Assembly: GCF_900143025.1 (NCBI RefSeq)
Contig: NZ_FRCT01000019.1
Coordinates: forward strand, 1-64,000
Length of the DNA: 64,000 nt
Source of the DNA: Ruminococcus flavefaciens
Lineage (GTDB): Bacteria > Bacillota > Clostridia > Oscillospirales > Ruminococcaceae
Direction of reading: 5' to 3'
Positions 17,903 through 27,120 of this stretch are shown here, one piece after another. Each line of letters starts with the position of its first letter. Positions within the stretch are counted from its first letter, which is position 1. The position numbers and the translations under genes are program-made. The notes beneath the pieces were generated by a model that saw nothing but the letters and a program-made list of their open reading frames with translations, had not been told where the DNA came from and ran no database searches.

Positions 17903-18459
17903 TTTATTTTACCGAATGAGCCTATGGGGGCGACCCTCATGCAGACCTTTCCTATGATGTTTTCCTCAGCAACACAGCCTACAGCTGTTGAACGGCTGTC
18001 AACGGAGGTGCTCCTGTTGTCACCAATTACAAAATAACGGGAGTCGGGGACTGTGAACGGGAAGGTGATATCACATTCTCCCAGTGAAGGCTTGCTCACG
18101 TATGGCTCGGCAAGATTTGTGCCGTTAAGTTCCACAGTGCCGTTGTCGGATATGCTTATTACGTCGCCTGCTGTGGCTATGACACGCTTTATAAGTACTT
18201 TTTTATTATGGTAGAAGGCGATAACATCGCCTTTTTTTATGTCTGATGACTTATTACAGAGAATAGTCTGTCCTTTTTTCAGAGTGGGCTCCATGCTGCT
18301 TCCTGTAACTCTGTATACGGGGAAAATAAAATTGCAGATAAGGACGATAACAGCTGCGGCGACCACAAGTGAACAAAGTGTGCTGAGCAGCATTTTTGCA
18401 AATGCTTTTTTATAGCTTTGGGGCTTTTTATTCTGTTCAGTGGTAATTTTTTCGTCCAT
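17899..18459 (-). CDS. lepB: Signal peptidase I
   Basis: 186 residues. One N-terminal membrane segment (about 26-47) precedes the S26 domain. Catalytic Ser55 is in GSSMEPTL and Lys91 in LIKRVIA; the GDNR box appears as FVIGDNRSTSVDSR. It is first in the minus-strand pilin operon and paralogous to the gene at 19329 in the divergent operon. Dedicated signal peptidases are a regular part of sortase-pilus loci, either to process pilins or to help assembly. Confidence 0.92.
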   Translation of the reverse strand: MDEKITTEQNKKPQSYKKAFAKMLLSTLCSLVVAAAVIVLICNFIFPVYRVTGSSMEPTLKKGQTILCNKSSDIKKGDVIAFYHNKKVLIKRVIATAGDVISISDNGTVELNGTNLAEPYVSKPSLGECDITFPFTVPDSRYFVIGDNRSTSVDSRSTAVGCVAEENIIGKVCMRVAPIGSFGKIK

Positions 18460-18633
18460 GATACGATTCGCAGCCTTTCTTTATATACAAATTGTAATAT
18501 ACGGATATGTTAATACAATTATTTTATTTCATGTGCCGGGGCAGTGTTCATAAAGGCAAAATCTCCATGTGTATATTATACTTTCTGATTATGAGACAAG
18601 TCAATCATAAAGTGTTAACAATCATTGAATAAA

Positions 18634-18741
18634 GCGAAATTTCGTCATTGGTAACAATAAGAAATATTTTTGTTTGGGTAAAACACCAAAAAATTTCCAA
18701 ATTCAGAACACGAGATTAACAATGTGTGAACGAAATTTCGC
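18634..18741. promoter_or_regulatory. Pair of 12-bp inverted palindromic sites
   Basis: GCGAAATTTCGT (18634-18645) and its exact reverse complement ACGAAATTTCGC (18730-18741). Each is built on the palindrome CGAAATTTCG, with start points 96 bp apart, in the 500-bp space between two divergent pilus operons. They look like a pair of sites for one dimeric regulator controlling both directions. Confidence 0.55.
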
Positions 18742-18881
18742 GTAGTATAAAACGAAAAAAACTGTTCATGTTGTATAAAAATGGTTCAACTTTTCTATGG
18801 TTAAAGCACACAAAGAACGGAATGAATATTGTTGCTATCCTACAAAAAAACGAGAAATGATGTTAAAAATTATAGTTTCTG

Positions 18882-18911
18882 TTGACGTAGTTCCGTAACA
18901 AATGGTATAAT
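18882..18911 (+). promoter_or_regulatory. Sigma-A promoter of the plus-strand pilus operon
   Basis: TTGACG (18882-18887), 18-bp spacer, TATAAT (18906-18911), about 47 bp before the first gene. Confidence 0.8.
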
Positions 18912-18957
18912 ATAAATATCTTAGTAAGGTTATAAAAATTTTTTATGGAGAAGCAAT

Positions 18958-19314
18958 ATGACTGATAAGGAATTCAAACGCTTGAAAAGAAGCGATCTGA
19001 TATATATTATTTACGAATACCAGAAAAAGCAGGAGGAGCTCATTAAGGAAAACGAAGAGCTCCGCGAAAAGCTGAAGGAAAAGGATATGAAAATAAGCAA
19101 TGCAGGCTCTCTTGCAGAGGTATCTGCAAAGCTCAACGGGCTTTTTGAGGCTGCACAGCAGACTGCTGACGATTACATGAAGCAGATCGAGAATACCGCG
19201 GCTGAGCAGGCTGAAAAAAGAGCAGAAGCAATAATACAGGAAGCCAATGAAAAGGCAAGGAAGATTATTTCCGAAGCAAGAAAGTCGGCTTTTGAAAAGA
19301 ATAATAATGATTAA
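18958..19314 (+). CDS. Small coiled-coil protein
   Basis: 118 residues, almost wholly helical and charged. Heptad-like stretches run through about 20-50 (ELIKENEELREKLKEKDM) and 60-115 (Ala/Glu/Lys-rich). There is no signal peptide or membrane segment. It resembles DivIVA-like or scaffold coiled coils without the DivIVA N-terminal signature. It is the first gene of the pilus operon, 14 bp before a signal peptidase gene. It may organise the assembly site at the membrane; this is a guess from position. Confidence 0.65.
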   Translation: MTDKEFKRLKRSDLIYIIYEYQKKQEELIKENEELREKLKEKDMKISNAGSLAEVSAKLNGLFEAAQQTADDYMKQIENTAAEQAEKRAEAIIQEANEKARKIISEARKSAFEKNNND

Positions 19315-19328
19315 AGGAAAAGTGGATT

Positions 19329-19898
19329 ATGTCAGCTGATAAAAGTGCTACGGAATTTATGCCTTCGGTGGAACAGGTAGAGACCGAGCTGAAAAACATT
19401 AATTACAGAAAAAAATTCAAAAAAACTATGCTCAGTACTGTATCCATACTTATCGTTGTTGCGGCAGTTGCAGTACTGGTGTCGACGCTTTTCTTCCCTG
19501 TGGTACAGGTTGCGGGAAGCAGTATGGAGCCCACCTTGAAGGAAGGGGATATACTCGTCCTTATCAAGTCGGACAAAGTAGATCATGGTGATATGTGCTG
19601 CGTTTCATGGCAGAATAAGTCGCTGCTGAAACGCGTTATCGGACTTTCAGGGGACATGGTCGACATAGACGCTGACGGGAACGTCTTTGTCAACGGAAAG
19701 CTTCTTGATGAGCCTTATGTCGAGGACAAGGAGCTTGGAAAATGTGAAATTGATTTCCCGTATCAGGTGCCCGAGGACAAGGTCTTTATACTCGGCGATA
19801 AGCGCGATACCTCTGTGGACAGCAGAAGCTCGGCTATAGGCTGTATAGGTAAGGATCAGATCATAGGAAGGGTGCTGTTCAAGGTATGGTCTAAATGA
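19329..19898 (+). CDS. lepB: Signal peptidase I (second copy)
   Basis: 189 residues. Membrane segment about 36-57; Ser65 in GSSMEPTL, Lys101 in LLKRVIG and GDKR in place of GDNR in FILGDKRDTSVDSR. It is close to the divergent copy at 17899 along its full length, so the two are recent paralogues serving the two pilus operons. It is followed 26 bp later by the tip adhesin gene. Confidence 0.92.
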   Translation: MSADKSATEFMPSVEQVETELKNINYRKKFKKTMLSTVSILIVVAAVAVLVSTLFFPVVQVAGSSMEPTLKEGDILVLIKSDKVDHGDMCCVSWQNKSLLKRVIGLSGDMVDIDADGNVFVNGKLLDEPYVEDKELGKCEIDFPYQVPEDKVFILGDKRDTSVDSRSSAIGCIGKDQIIGRVLFKVWSK

Positions 19899-19924
19899 TT
19901 GAAGAAAGGGGAACGGTGAAATAG

Positions 19925-22900
19925 ATGAAAAACTATTTCGACAGTTTTTATGAGATAATGCATAAAAACAGTGTTAAGCGACGGCGTATGATATCGCTGC
20001 TGCTTGTTTTATCAATATTTGTTTCATCGGGTGTCCTCTGGGAACTGCGAGATACGGTCATCACTATGGTCAATGAGCCTGTGTGCGGACTCGAAGAACA
20101 TGAGCATACCGATGAATGTTATGAAAAAGTGCTTGTATGCGGACTTGAAGAAAACGAGGAGCATACCCATACCGAGGAGTGCTACGAGAACGTTCTTGTA
20201 TGCGGTCACGATGAGCATTGGCACACACCGCTGTGCTATACCGATGAGGAGCTTCACGAGAACGATGAGCAGTCCGAAGCTGAGGAGAGCAAAATAGTTT
20301 CTATTGATTATCCCGATGAGGAAATGGGAGAGCTCGATCTTCCTGTATACAGGCTCGGAGATGACTCTGTAAGAATGTTGGAAGGCGAACAGGCAGATCA
20401 GTTGGACCCTCAACCTATTCAAACTATCGACAATATCGCAAGAGGTATCAAGTTTACACTGTTTGACTACTATGAAAACGAAAATGCACTGGAAGCTGAG
20501 CAGAATAACTATGATATTTCATGGAATTCAGAAAATAATGAATGGGTGCATAATAATATAAAACAAGCCGGTTTGAACTATGGAAGAGACCCGAGAAATG
20601 ATATTCTTTTCTTTGCTTACGGTACACCCGCTTTTACAGGCTATATAGACACGTTTAATAAGGAAGGAACCGAAGAATATCAGAACTATAAGCGTGATTG
20701 GGATGATGAGAATAATAAGTATAATCCAAGCAAAAATAATTATTCGGGCGATTATAATAAAGATTCAAATGGACAAACTTTATCAGGCAACAGACCTGTA
20801 CAGGGTATAGTTGAAAATCAATTGGTAAACGGTTATCCTAAGGTCGTAGGTTCTGATGAGGGGGCTAATCTTGCTTATCTGTTCGATGAAAATGATACAT
20901 CTATATCATCTTACAAGACATCTTATACCGACGTAAATCATTTTCTGAAGTCAGTAAACCAAAACGGCGTTGAGCACCTTGTTTATAACAGCGATGAAAA
21001 TTATGCGTATTTTGATCAGTCTACCAATAACTTTATTGTTTATAACGGCACTTATCATATTATAAACAAGGATCACCATAGAGCAGGTGATTATAATAAT
21101 CTTACAGATGAAGAATATGGAGATAAAAATGGTGGTGAGTTTAAGATAGGTTTCTTTCCGTTTGATCAATATGATACAAACAGGAGAGACCCTAACTATA
21201 ACGGTAACGGCTTCAATCATCACTTCGGAATGAAAATGGAAGCTGATTTCTTCAATATTAAGAATTCAGAAGAACCAATCATATTCAAGTACAGCGGCGA
21301 CGACGATATGTGGGTTTTTGTTGATGACGTTCTTGTTCTTGACATTGGCGGTATACATGAGCCGGCTGCGGGAATGATAGACTTTACCAACGGTCTTATA
21401 TGGACGCAGGATAATTTATATGGTAAGTCTGCCAATGTTGCGTATAACGAGCTTAAAAACAGTAATTCCAATCTTCCTGAATTGAGCGCTATTTCTCTGC
21501 CTGATAACGGTGTAAATACTGACGGTGCTTCAGAATCTAAGTGGAAGGTCGAGACTATAGCAAGTAAATTCACTAATGTTAGTAAAACATGGAATGATGC
21601 TTCCGGAGCTAAACACTCTATCAAAATGTTTTATCTTGAGCGAGGCGGCTGTTATTCCAACCTTGCTATGGATATGAACCTTCCTACCGTAAAGCCGATA
21701 ACTGTATCGAAAACGGTCGATTACGGAACGCATCTTGATAATTCTTATGATAACAAGACGTATGAATTCGAGCTTTTATATAGGTCGTCAAATTCCAATG
21801 CTGAATATGTCAGATACGAAAGAACAGGACTGACTAATCCTTTTACAATAACCGACGGTGAAAGAATGGTCATAAATGGTCTTCCTGAAGGAAATGAGTA
21901 TATGGTCGTTGAAAAAGAGATAGATACAAATATCTATTCAAAAGTAATAATAAACGGACAAGAAGCGGCGATAAATGAAGGACAAGCTCATATCAACGGT
22001 TATACTCTTGCCGATGTCAATGTTTATAATTTTGAAAACAAGATCATAAACGAAGAAGCTCCCATAACGGTTAGAAAGGATTGGGTAGGAGGCATACCGA
22101 GTGCTGAGACCATACCCGATGTCAAGTTCAAGATATATCGTACTGACGAAAAAGGCGTAGAGAATATCGTTGCGATCAATAAAAAACGTACTTTTAAACT
22201 GTCCGGCAGCGATTGGACATATACCTCTCCGCCATTGCCTACAAGGTATGGTGCACACACCTATACCTACAGCGTCAGAGAACAGGATGTTCCGCCTGGA
22301 TATGCAGAGAGCTACAGAAGTAATAACGGTGATCTTATCATAACCAATACACCAACCTCCGATGTTCAGATAAACGTTGAGAAAAGGTGGGAGAACGAAG
22401 CAAGTATTGATGTAAAGCCGACAGTAAATGTTACTCTGAAACGCCAGTATGCTGAATATGAAGCGAGTAAGGCGGCTTCGGTCACTATAAAGGTATTTGA
22501 TAAGGGCGGCGTAAATAAGCTCGGAGAATGGACAACAAATAATGCATATGTGGATGGAAGTCTTGAGTTTTCAATTAATCCGCCAAATGGTGTACGCTAT
22601 TTTGCTTATAATGATTATCCTAAAATAGAAAGTGGTAATGAGAAAACAGCTATAAGTTATCTTGATGGTGTATTTGAAGTTACAAATATTGCTGAAAATA
22701 CGGAAATCCATTTGAAATATGATAATAACCGTATAGATGATAGTGTTACACTTTTCCATGATACATTCACATGGGACACCGACGGCTGGCAGGCAAGAGG
22801 CGCAACGATAGGAACATCAGGTAATAATCCATATGCCAAAGGCGATCAAATGGTTGTTTATAATAGAGTAAACAGTAACGGCAATGTGGAGTCATGGAGA

Positions 22901-24184
22901 GGCGCTCAGAAAAGACTTGATTCGGATCTTTTCAAGCCCAATCATACATATTCATTTACGGCATATGCAAGGAGTTTTGAAAAACCGACTAAAATTGTTC
23001 TGACTTTATATGACGGCACAGCTTATCATCGTATAGATGAAAAAGAAAATGACGCAAATAGTTTTTCAAAGCTTTCGGGTACTATTACTCTTCCGGGTTC
23101 GGTAAATCCTTATGGTATGTATCTCATAGTTGAAACTGATGATATCAATTCATCACAGTTCTATGTTGACGAAGTCGTAGCCGTTGAAGGACAGATGAAT
23201 ATTGATGTTGAAGCGGGTACGGCTAAAGTAACTATTTCAAATTATAATGAAACTATCTGCCATGATAATTCTGACACTGGTTATAAGGGTTGGAATAGCT
23301 TTTGTGGCAGTACTGTTGAACGTATTGAAGAGAATTTTCAGTCGCAAGTTTTTCATTACATTAGGATTACTGATAGAGAAGCAAAAAATTCCAGTGTGGC
23401 GAAGGATTTACATGACTTGAAGCCCGGATATCAATATGATTTTTCTGCATCTGTTCAAAATAATATTGAGACTGATTCCAGCAAATTTAAACTTACTTTA
23501 TGCTACACTAATAAAGCAAATGAAACAAAATATATTCCTGTTATGGAGTTTGATACTACTTCAGGTTGGAATTATTCTACAAAAAGTGTTACTAATTTCC
23601 CTATACCAATAGATGCACAACAAAACAGCATATTTGTATATATTGAATCTGCCGATGAAAACAAGAATTCTTTCAGACTTCGTGAATTTGAAGTTAAAGA
23701 ATCGAAAGCCATATCTGTAACGCCCGAAGGTTATATTCAGAATAATAACGGTTCATTTACTCAGAATGATGCAGTCTATACGCTGACTTTTGATTCTGAT
23801 TCGGTAACTAAGCCGCTTCATCTTACGGCAGATTATCAGGAAGATAATAATTTTAATCCAAGTGTTGTTACCCTTAATGCCGGTAATAACTGGAAAAAAC
23901 AATGGACGAAAAGCGAACTAAATGAAAGTTCAAACAGAGTCTATAAATATTACGTTGTTGAAAGTCCGCTCGGAGATGATTATGTCGTTACATATCTGAA
24001 CGATTATGTTCCGACAAATACTGCGGATGATCCTATAATCATAAAAAACAAATACATCTTGTACAGGCTCCCGGCAACAGGGGGAAGCGGCACAGGACGG
24101 ATATATTTTCTGGGCTTTGTGCTGACTGCAACGGGAATAATAAGCGGATCCGCCTTGTACAGGCGCAAAAGGAGGCGAGAGTGA
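19925..24184 (+). CDS. Large pilus tip adhesin with carbohydrate-binding-like modules
   Basis: 1419 residues. Order: membrane/signal segment (about 22-40); three Cys/His repeats of the form CGLEEHEHTDECY (about 55-110); fibro-slime/PA14-type domain with YSGDDDMWVFVDD (about 455-490); SpaA/Cna_B domains from about 640 (ITVRKDWVGGIPS; INVEKRWENE). Two galactose-binding-fold modules resembling CBM22 or CBM4_9 follow: about 940-1090 (DTDGWQARG; GAQKRLDSD; FYVDEVVAVEG) and about 1105-1260 (GYKGWNSFCG; LKPGYQYDF). Then the rest of a Cna_B domain (VTLNAGNNWKKQW), LPATG at about 1382, a hydrophobic segment and a basic tail. It lies upstream of the backbone pilin, the usual place for a tip protein. 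The CBM-like pair suggests binding to plant cell-wall glycans. Confidence 0.8.
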   Translation: MKNYFDSFYEIMHKNSVKRRRMISLLLVLSIFVSSGVLWELRDTVITMVNEPVCGLEEHEHTDECYEKVLVCGLEENEEHTHTEECYENVLVCGHDEHWHTPLCYTDEELHENDEQSEAEESKIVSIDYPDEEMGELDLPVYRLGDDSVRMLEGEQADQLDPQPIQTIDNIARGIKFTLFDYYENENALEAEQNNYDISWNSENNEWVHNNIKQAGLNYGRDPRNDILFFAYGTPAFTGYIDTFNKEGTEEYQNYKRDWDDENNKYNPSKNNYSGDYNKDSNGQTLSGNRPVQGIVENQLVNGYPKVVGSDEGANLAYLFDENDTSISSYKTSYTDVNHFLKSVNQNGVEHLVYNSDENYAYFDQSTNNFIVYNGTYHIINKDHHRAGDYNNLTDEEYGDKNGGEFKIGFFPFDQYDTNRRDPNYNGNGFNHHFGMKMEADFFNIKNSEEPIIFKYSGDDDMWVFVDDVLVLDIGGIHEPAAGMIDFTNGLIWTQDNLYGKSANVAYNELKNSNSNLPELSAISLPDNGVNTDGASESKWKVETIASKFTNVSKTWNDASGAKHSIKMFYLERGGCYSNLAMDMNLPTVKPITVSKTVDYGTHLDNSYDNKTYEFELLYRSSNSNAEYVRYERTGLTNPFTITDGERMVINGLPEGNEYMVVEKEIDTNIYSKVIINGQEAAINEGQAHINGYTLADVNVYNFENKIINEEAPITVRKDWVGGIPSAETIPDVKFKIYRTDEKGVENIVAINKKRTFKLSGSDWTYTSPPLPTRYGAHTYTYSVREQDVPPGYAESYRSNNGDLIITNTPTSDVQINVEKRWENEASIDVKPTVNVTLKRQYAEYEASKAASVTIKVFDKGGVNKLGEWTTNNAYVDGSLEFSINPPNGVRYFAYNDYPKIESGNEKTAISYLDGVFEVTNIAENTEIHLKYDNNRIDDSVTLFHDTFTWDTDGWQARGATIGTSGNNPYAKGDQMVVYNRVNSNGNVESWRGAQKRLDSDLFKPNHTYSFTAYARSFEKPTKIVLTLYDGTAYHRIDEKENDANSFSKLSGTITLPGSVNPYGMYLIVETDDINSSQFYVDEVVAVEGQMNIDVEAGTAKVTISNYNETICHDNSDTGYKGWNSFCGSTVERIEENFQSQVFHYIRITDREAKNSSVAKDLHDLKPGYQYDFSASVQNNIETDSSKFKLTLCYTNKANETKYIPVMEFDTTSGWNYSTKSVTNFPIPIDAQQNSIFVYIESADENKNSFRLREFEVKESKAISVTPEGYIQNNNGSFTQNDAVYTLTFDSDSVTKPLHLTADYQEDNNFNPSVVTLNAGNNWKKQWTKSELNESSNRVYKYYVVESPLGDDYVVTYLNDYVPTNTADDPIIIKNKYILYRLPATGGSGTGRIYFLGFVLTATGIISGSALYRRKRRRE

Positions 24185-24256
24185 AATGGCTTCCTGAATA
24201 CTGAAACGGCGGATCAAAACAACAAAGTCAAATTAATAAAAACGGAGGTAAATTAT

Positions 24257-26029
24257 ATGAAAAATAATAAGAGATTTTTAGCGTTAATGACAGCTGGATT
24301 TTTAGCTATCACACCTATGGCAGCAACTTGCATGACAGCGGTTGCAGCAGGCACATCAACACTTACGGTAACTGACAGTGATACTGTTGCGCATGATTAT
24401 AATGCTTATCAGATAATAACCGGAACCGAATCAGGAGGAAAGCTTACAGGTTTAGCTTGGGGTAATGGAATTAATTCCGCTTCGTTGATTTCAGCATTAA
24501 CAGACAGTGCTAATGCTGCTGCTTTAGGTATTACTGCTTCGGAAGTTGGTTCGACACCTGAGTCTGTTGCAGCAGTCCTTTCAAAAATAACTGACGGTGA
24601 TAAGCTGCAAAAGCTTGCCAAGATAATTGCAAGCTGCAAAGATTCTACTAACGCAATAGATTTAGTAAAATCTGGAACATCGTATTCAGCGTCAAGTCTG
24701 GAACATGGTTGGTATCTTGTTCTTGATGAGAGTACTCTCGGAAACGGTAATACTGATGTAAAGGTCAGAAGTGCAAATATTCTCAAATTTACAGGTGATA
24801 CTACAATTAATTCTAAACATTCGCTCCCAACTCTTGATAAGCAGATAGTTTCTCCAAATCCTAATACAGCTAAAGATGCTAATTCAGCTTCTATCGGAGA
24901 AACAATTACTTATTCCATTAATCTGAAAGTTCCTGATACAACAGGATATAATAAGTTTTTCTATGTAGTAGAGGATACTCTTTCTCCAGGTTTGGATTAT
25001 ATAGGAACAACTTCTGTTGTAGTAGACGGACATGAATTGACTGTAGATGATGATCCGACATCATCAGATAGCGGAAAATACTATGTGAATCCCGGAACAT
25101 ATAATTCCTCAACAGGAACAACAATTAAATATGTATTTGAGGATTTCCTTAATTACATAAAAAATACAGCTGGGGTTGAAGTAGGTGATGACATAGTTAT
25201 TACCTATACAGCAAAGCTTAATGAAAATGCTGTATTGACAGATGCCGGTAATCCTAATGATGCAAAGCTTATTTATTCCAATGATCCTAATCATGAATAT
25301 ACTGGAACTCCGGGAACAACTCCTGATGAGCCATCTTCAAGTGAACCAAAGGGTGAAACACCAAACGATGAAGTAATTACTTTCACGACCGAGGTCCAGA
25401 TCAAGAAGGTAGATCAGGACGGCAAGCCTCTTACAGGCGTTGGATTCACCTTGAAGGGCTCCCCTGTATATCAGGTATTAAAATCAGGCGTTACATTCAC
25501 AGCAGATAATGATGGTACTTACTATAAGCTGAAAACCGGCGCATATACATTAAATCTTCCTACAACAGAAACATCAGATAAATATGAAAGCACAACTCAA
25601 AAGTATAAGAAGACTGTTAATTCAGGCACATTAGAAACTGCTTCTGGTTCAGGTACTGAAAAGTCTGTAACAGCAACAGTTGATGCTAACGGATATATCT
25701 CATTTAAAGGTCTTGGAGCAGGTGAATATACACTTGTAGAGTCTACTACTCCTGAAGGATATAACACCATATCTCCTATTTCATTTACAATAGGCAACGG
25801 AAGCAGTTTAGCAACTAACAATCCTAATTGGACGATAACTCCAGCTACATTTATTAGAATAGATGATGAAAATACATATGAAGTAGAGATCGAAAACAGG
25901 CAGGGCGCAACCCTTCCTACAACCGGTGGTATCGGTACAAAGCTGTTCTACATCATAGGCGGACTGCTTGTAGCAGGTTCTGTAGTTCTTCTCGTAACAA
26001 AGAAGAGAATGAGCACTAAGGAAGACTAA
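24257..26029 (+). CDS. Backbone pilin (LPTTG, isopeptide-forming domains)
   Basis: 590 residues. A signal peptide (about 1-31) and an N-terminal domain precede LDKQIV near 195, a candidate pilin-motif lysine. An isopeptide-forming D2-type domain (SIGETITYSINLKVPD, FYVVEDTLSPGLDY) follows. A SpaA/Cna_B domain (about 375-545) has an E box in GEYTLVESTTPEGY. The sorting signal is LPTTGG near 554, with a hydrophobic segment and a basic tail. This is the plan of GBS/FimA-type shaft pilins, which are cross-linked by class C sortases. A strong GGAGG site precedes ATG, and the sortase gene follows. Confidence 0.9.
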   Translation: MKNNKRFLALMTAGFLAITPMAATCMTAVAAGTSTLTVTDSDTVAHDYNAYQIITGTESGGKLTGLAWGNGINSASLISALTDSANAAALGITASEVGSTPESVAAVLSKITDGDKLQKLAKIIASCKDSTNAIDLVKSGTSYSASSLEHGWYLVLDESTLGNGNTDVKVRSANILKFTGDTTINSKHSLPTLDKQIVSPNPNTAKDANSASIGETITYSINLKVPDTTGYNKFFYVVEDTLSPGLDYIGTTSVVVDGHELTVDDDPTSSDSGKYYVNPGTYNSSTGTTIKYVFEDFLNYIKNTAGVEVGDDIVITYTAKLNENAVLTDAGNPNDAKLIYSNDPNHEYTGTPGTTPDEPSSSEPKGETPNDEVITFTTEVQIKKVDQDGKPLTGVGFTLKGSPVYQVLKSGVTFTADNDGTYYKLKTGAYTLNLPTTETSDKYESTTQKYKKTVNSGTLETASGSGTEKSVTATVDANGYISFKGLGAGEYTLVESTTPEGYNTISPISFTIGNGSSLATNNPNWTITPATFIRIDDENTYEVEIENRQGATLPTTGGIGTKLFYIIGGLLVAGSVVLLVTKKRMSTKED

Positions 26030-26123
26030 GCGAACATATCAATAATCACAGCAAATATATAAAATGCTTGTGCAGCGGGGTATCATCTCCGCTGCACTGC
26101 CATTTTAAAGCAAGGAGCTTTTG

Positions 26124-26945
26124 ATGAAGCGAATCATTATCAAGGTGCTGCCGTTTGCGGCATTGTTTATAGGAGTATTCCTGCTTCTGTACCCCACTGT
26201 CAGCGAGCATATCAACGCGCTGCATCAGTCCAGGGCGATACAGGCTTACAATGAAATATCCTCTTCTATGAGTGATGAAGAGCGCGATAAAATGTTTGAA
26301 GCGGCAAGGGAATACAACAAAAAAGTGGCTTCCGCAGAAAATCCCATTATAGAGCCCCAAAAGCTTCCGGGCTATTACGATACCCTTGATATCACGGGGA
26401 CCGGCATAATGGGCTATCTGACTATCAGTAAAATAAAGGTGGAGCTTCCCATATATCACAGCGTTGACGATAACGTATTACAGGTGGCTGCAGGACATCT
26501 TCCCGGAACGAGCCTGCCTGTTGGTGGTTTGGGAACTCATACCGTTATGTCGGGACACCGCGGTCTGCCCAGTGCAAGACTGTTTACTGACCTTGACAAA
26601 ATGGAGCTTGGCGACATTTTCCATATCACAGTAATGTCGGAAGTGCTTACATATCAGGTGGATCAGATAAAGACCGTGAAGCCCTATGAGATCGACGATC
26701 TGAAGGTTGATCCGAGCAAGGATTACTGCACACTTTTTACCTGTACTCCCTATGGTATCAATTCCCACAGACTTCTTGTCAGAGGCGAAAGGATAGAGAC
26801 TGAGGAGGAATACAAGGTATATGTTGCAAATGACGTTTTCATCGTTTCTCCTATTATTGTGGCACCGATAATAGCTGCACCGATACTTCTTGTGCTGCTT
26901 ATCCTGCTTATGATAAAGGGCGGAAAAAAGCAAAAAAAACAATAA
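26124..26945 (+). CDS. Class C sortase (pilus polymerase)
   Basis: 273 residues. ATG 26124 is chosen over the TTG three bases earlier; AAGGAG precedes it. Membrane segments lie at about 5-24 and 240-266. The triad is His145 in SGHRGLPSARLF, Cys207 in TLFTCTPYGINSHR and Arg216. As in the other copy, no DP(F/W) lid motif is visible. It ends the operon and should polymerise the LPTTG pilin and add the LPATG tip protein. Confidence 0.92.
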   Translation: MKRIIIKVLPFAALFIGVFLLLYPTVSEHINALHQSRAIQAYNEISSSMSDEERDKMFEAAREYNKKVASAENPIIEPQKLPGYYDTLDITGTGIMGYLTISKIKVELPIYHSVDDNVLQVAAGHLPGTSLPVGGLGTHTVMSGHRGLPSARLFTDLDKMELGDIFHITVMSEVLTYQVDQIKTVKPYEIDDLKVDPSKDYCTLFTCTPYGINSHRLLVRGERIETEEEYKVYVANDVFIVSPIIVAPIIAAPILLVLLILLMIKGGKKQKKQ

Positions 26946-26948
26946 AAT

Positions 26949-26983
26949 GAAAAGGTTGCTGGTTAAACAGCAACCTTTTGTTA
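26949..26983 (+). terminator. Terminator of the pilus operon
   Basis: Hairpin AAGGTTGCTG / CAGCAACCTT with a T run, a few bases after the sortase stop. Confidence 0.85.
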
Positions 26984-27050
26984 TCTGGTATATAATAAAT
27001 ACTACAAGTATACAAAATGTTATAAAATTTTGAATTTTCGGCATTTCCTC

Positions 27051-27079
27051 TTGACATTCTATACTAAATGTGATATTAT
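27051..27079 (+). promoter_or_regulatory. Sigma-A promoter of the prepilin-like gene
   Basis: TTGACA (27051-27056), 17-bp spacer, TATTAT (27074-27079), about 42 bp before the gene. Confidence 0.75.
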
Positions 27080-27120
27080 ATAAACATAGAGATGGTCCTT
27101 ACATGATGGGAGGGTTACAT

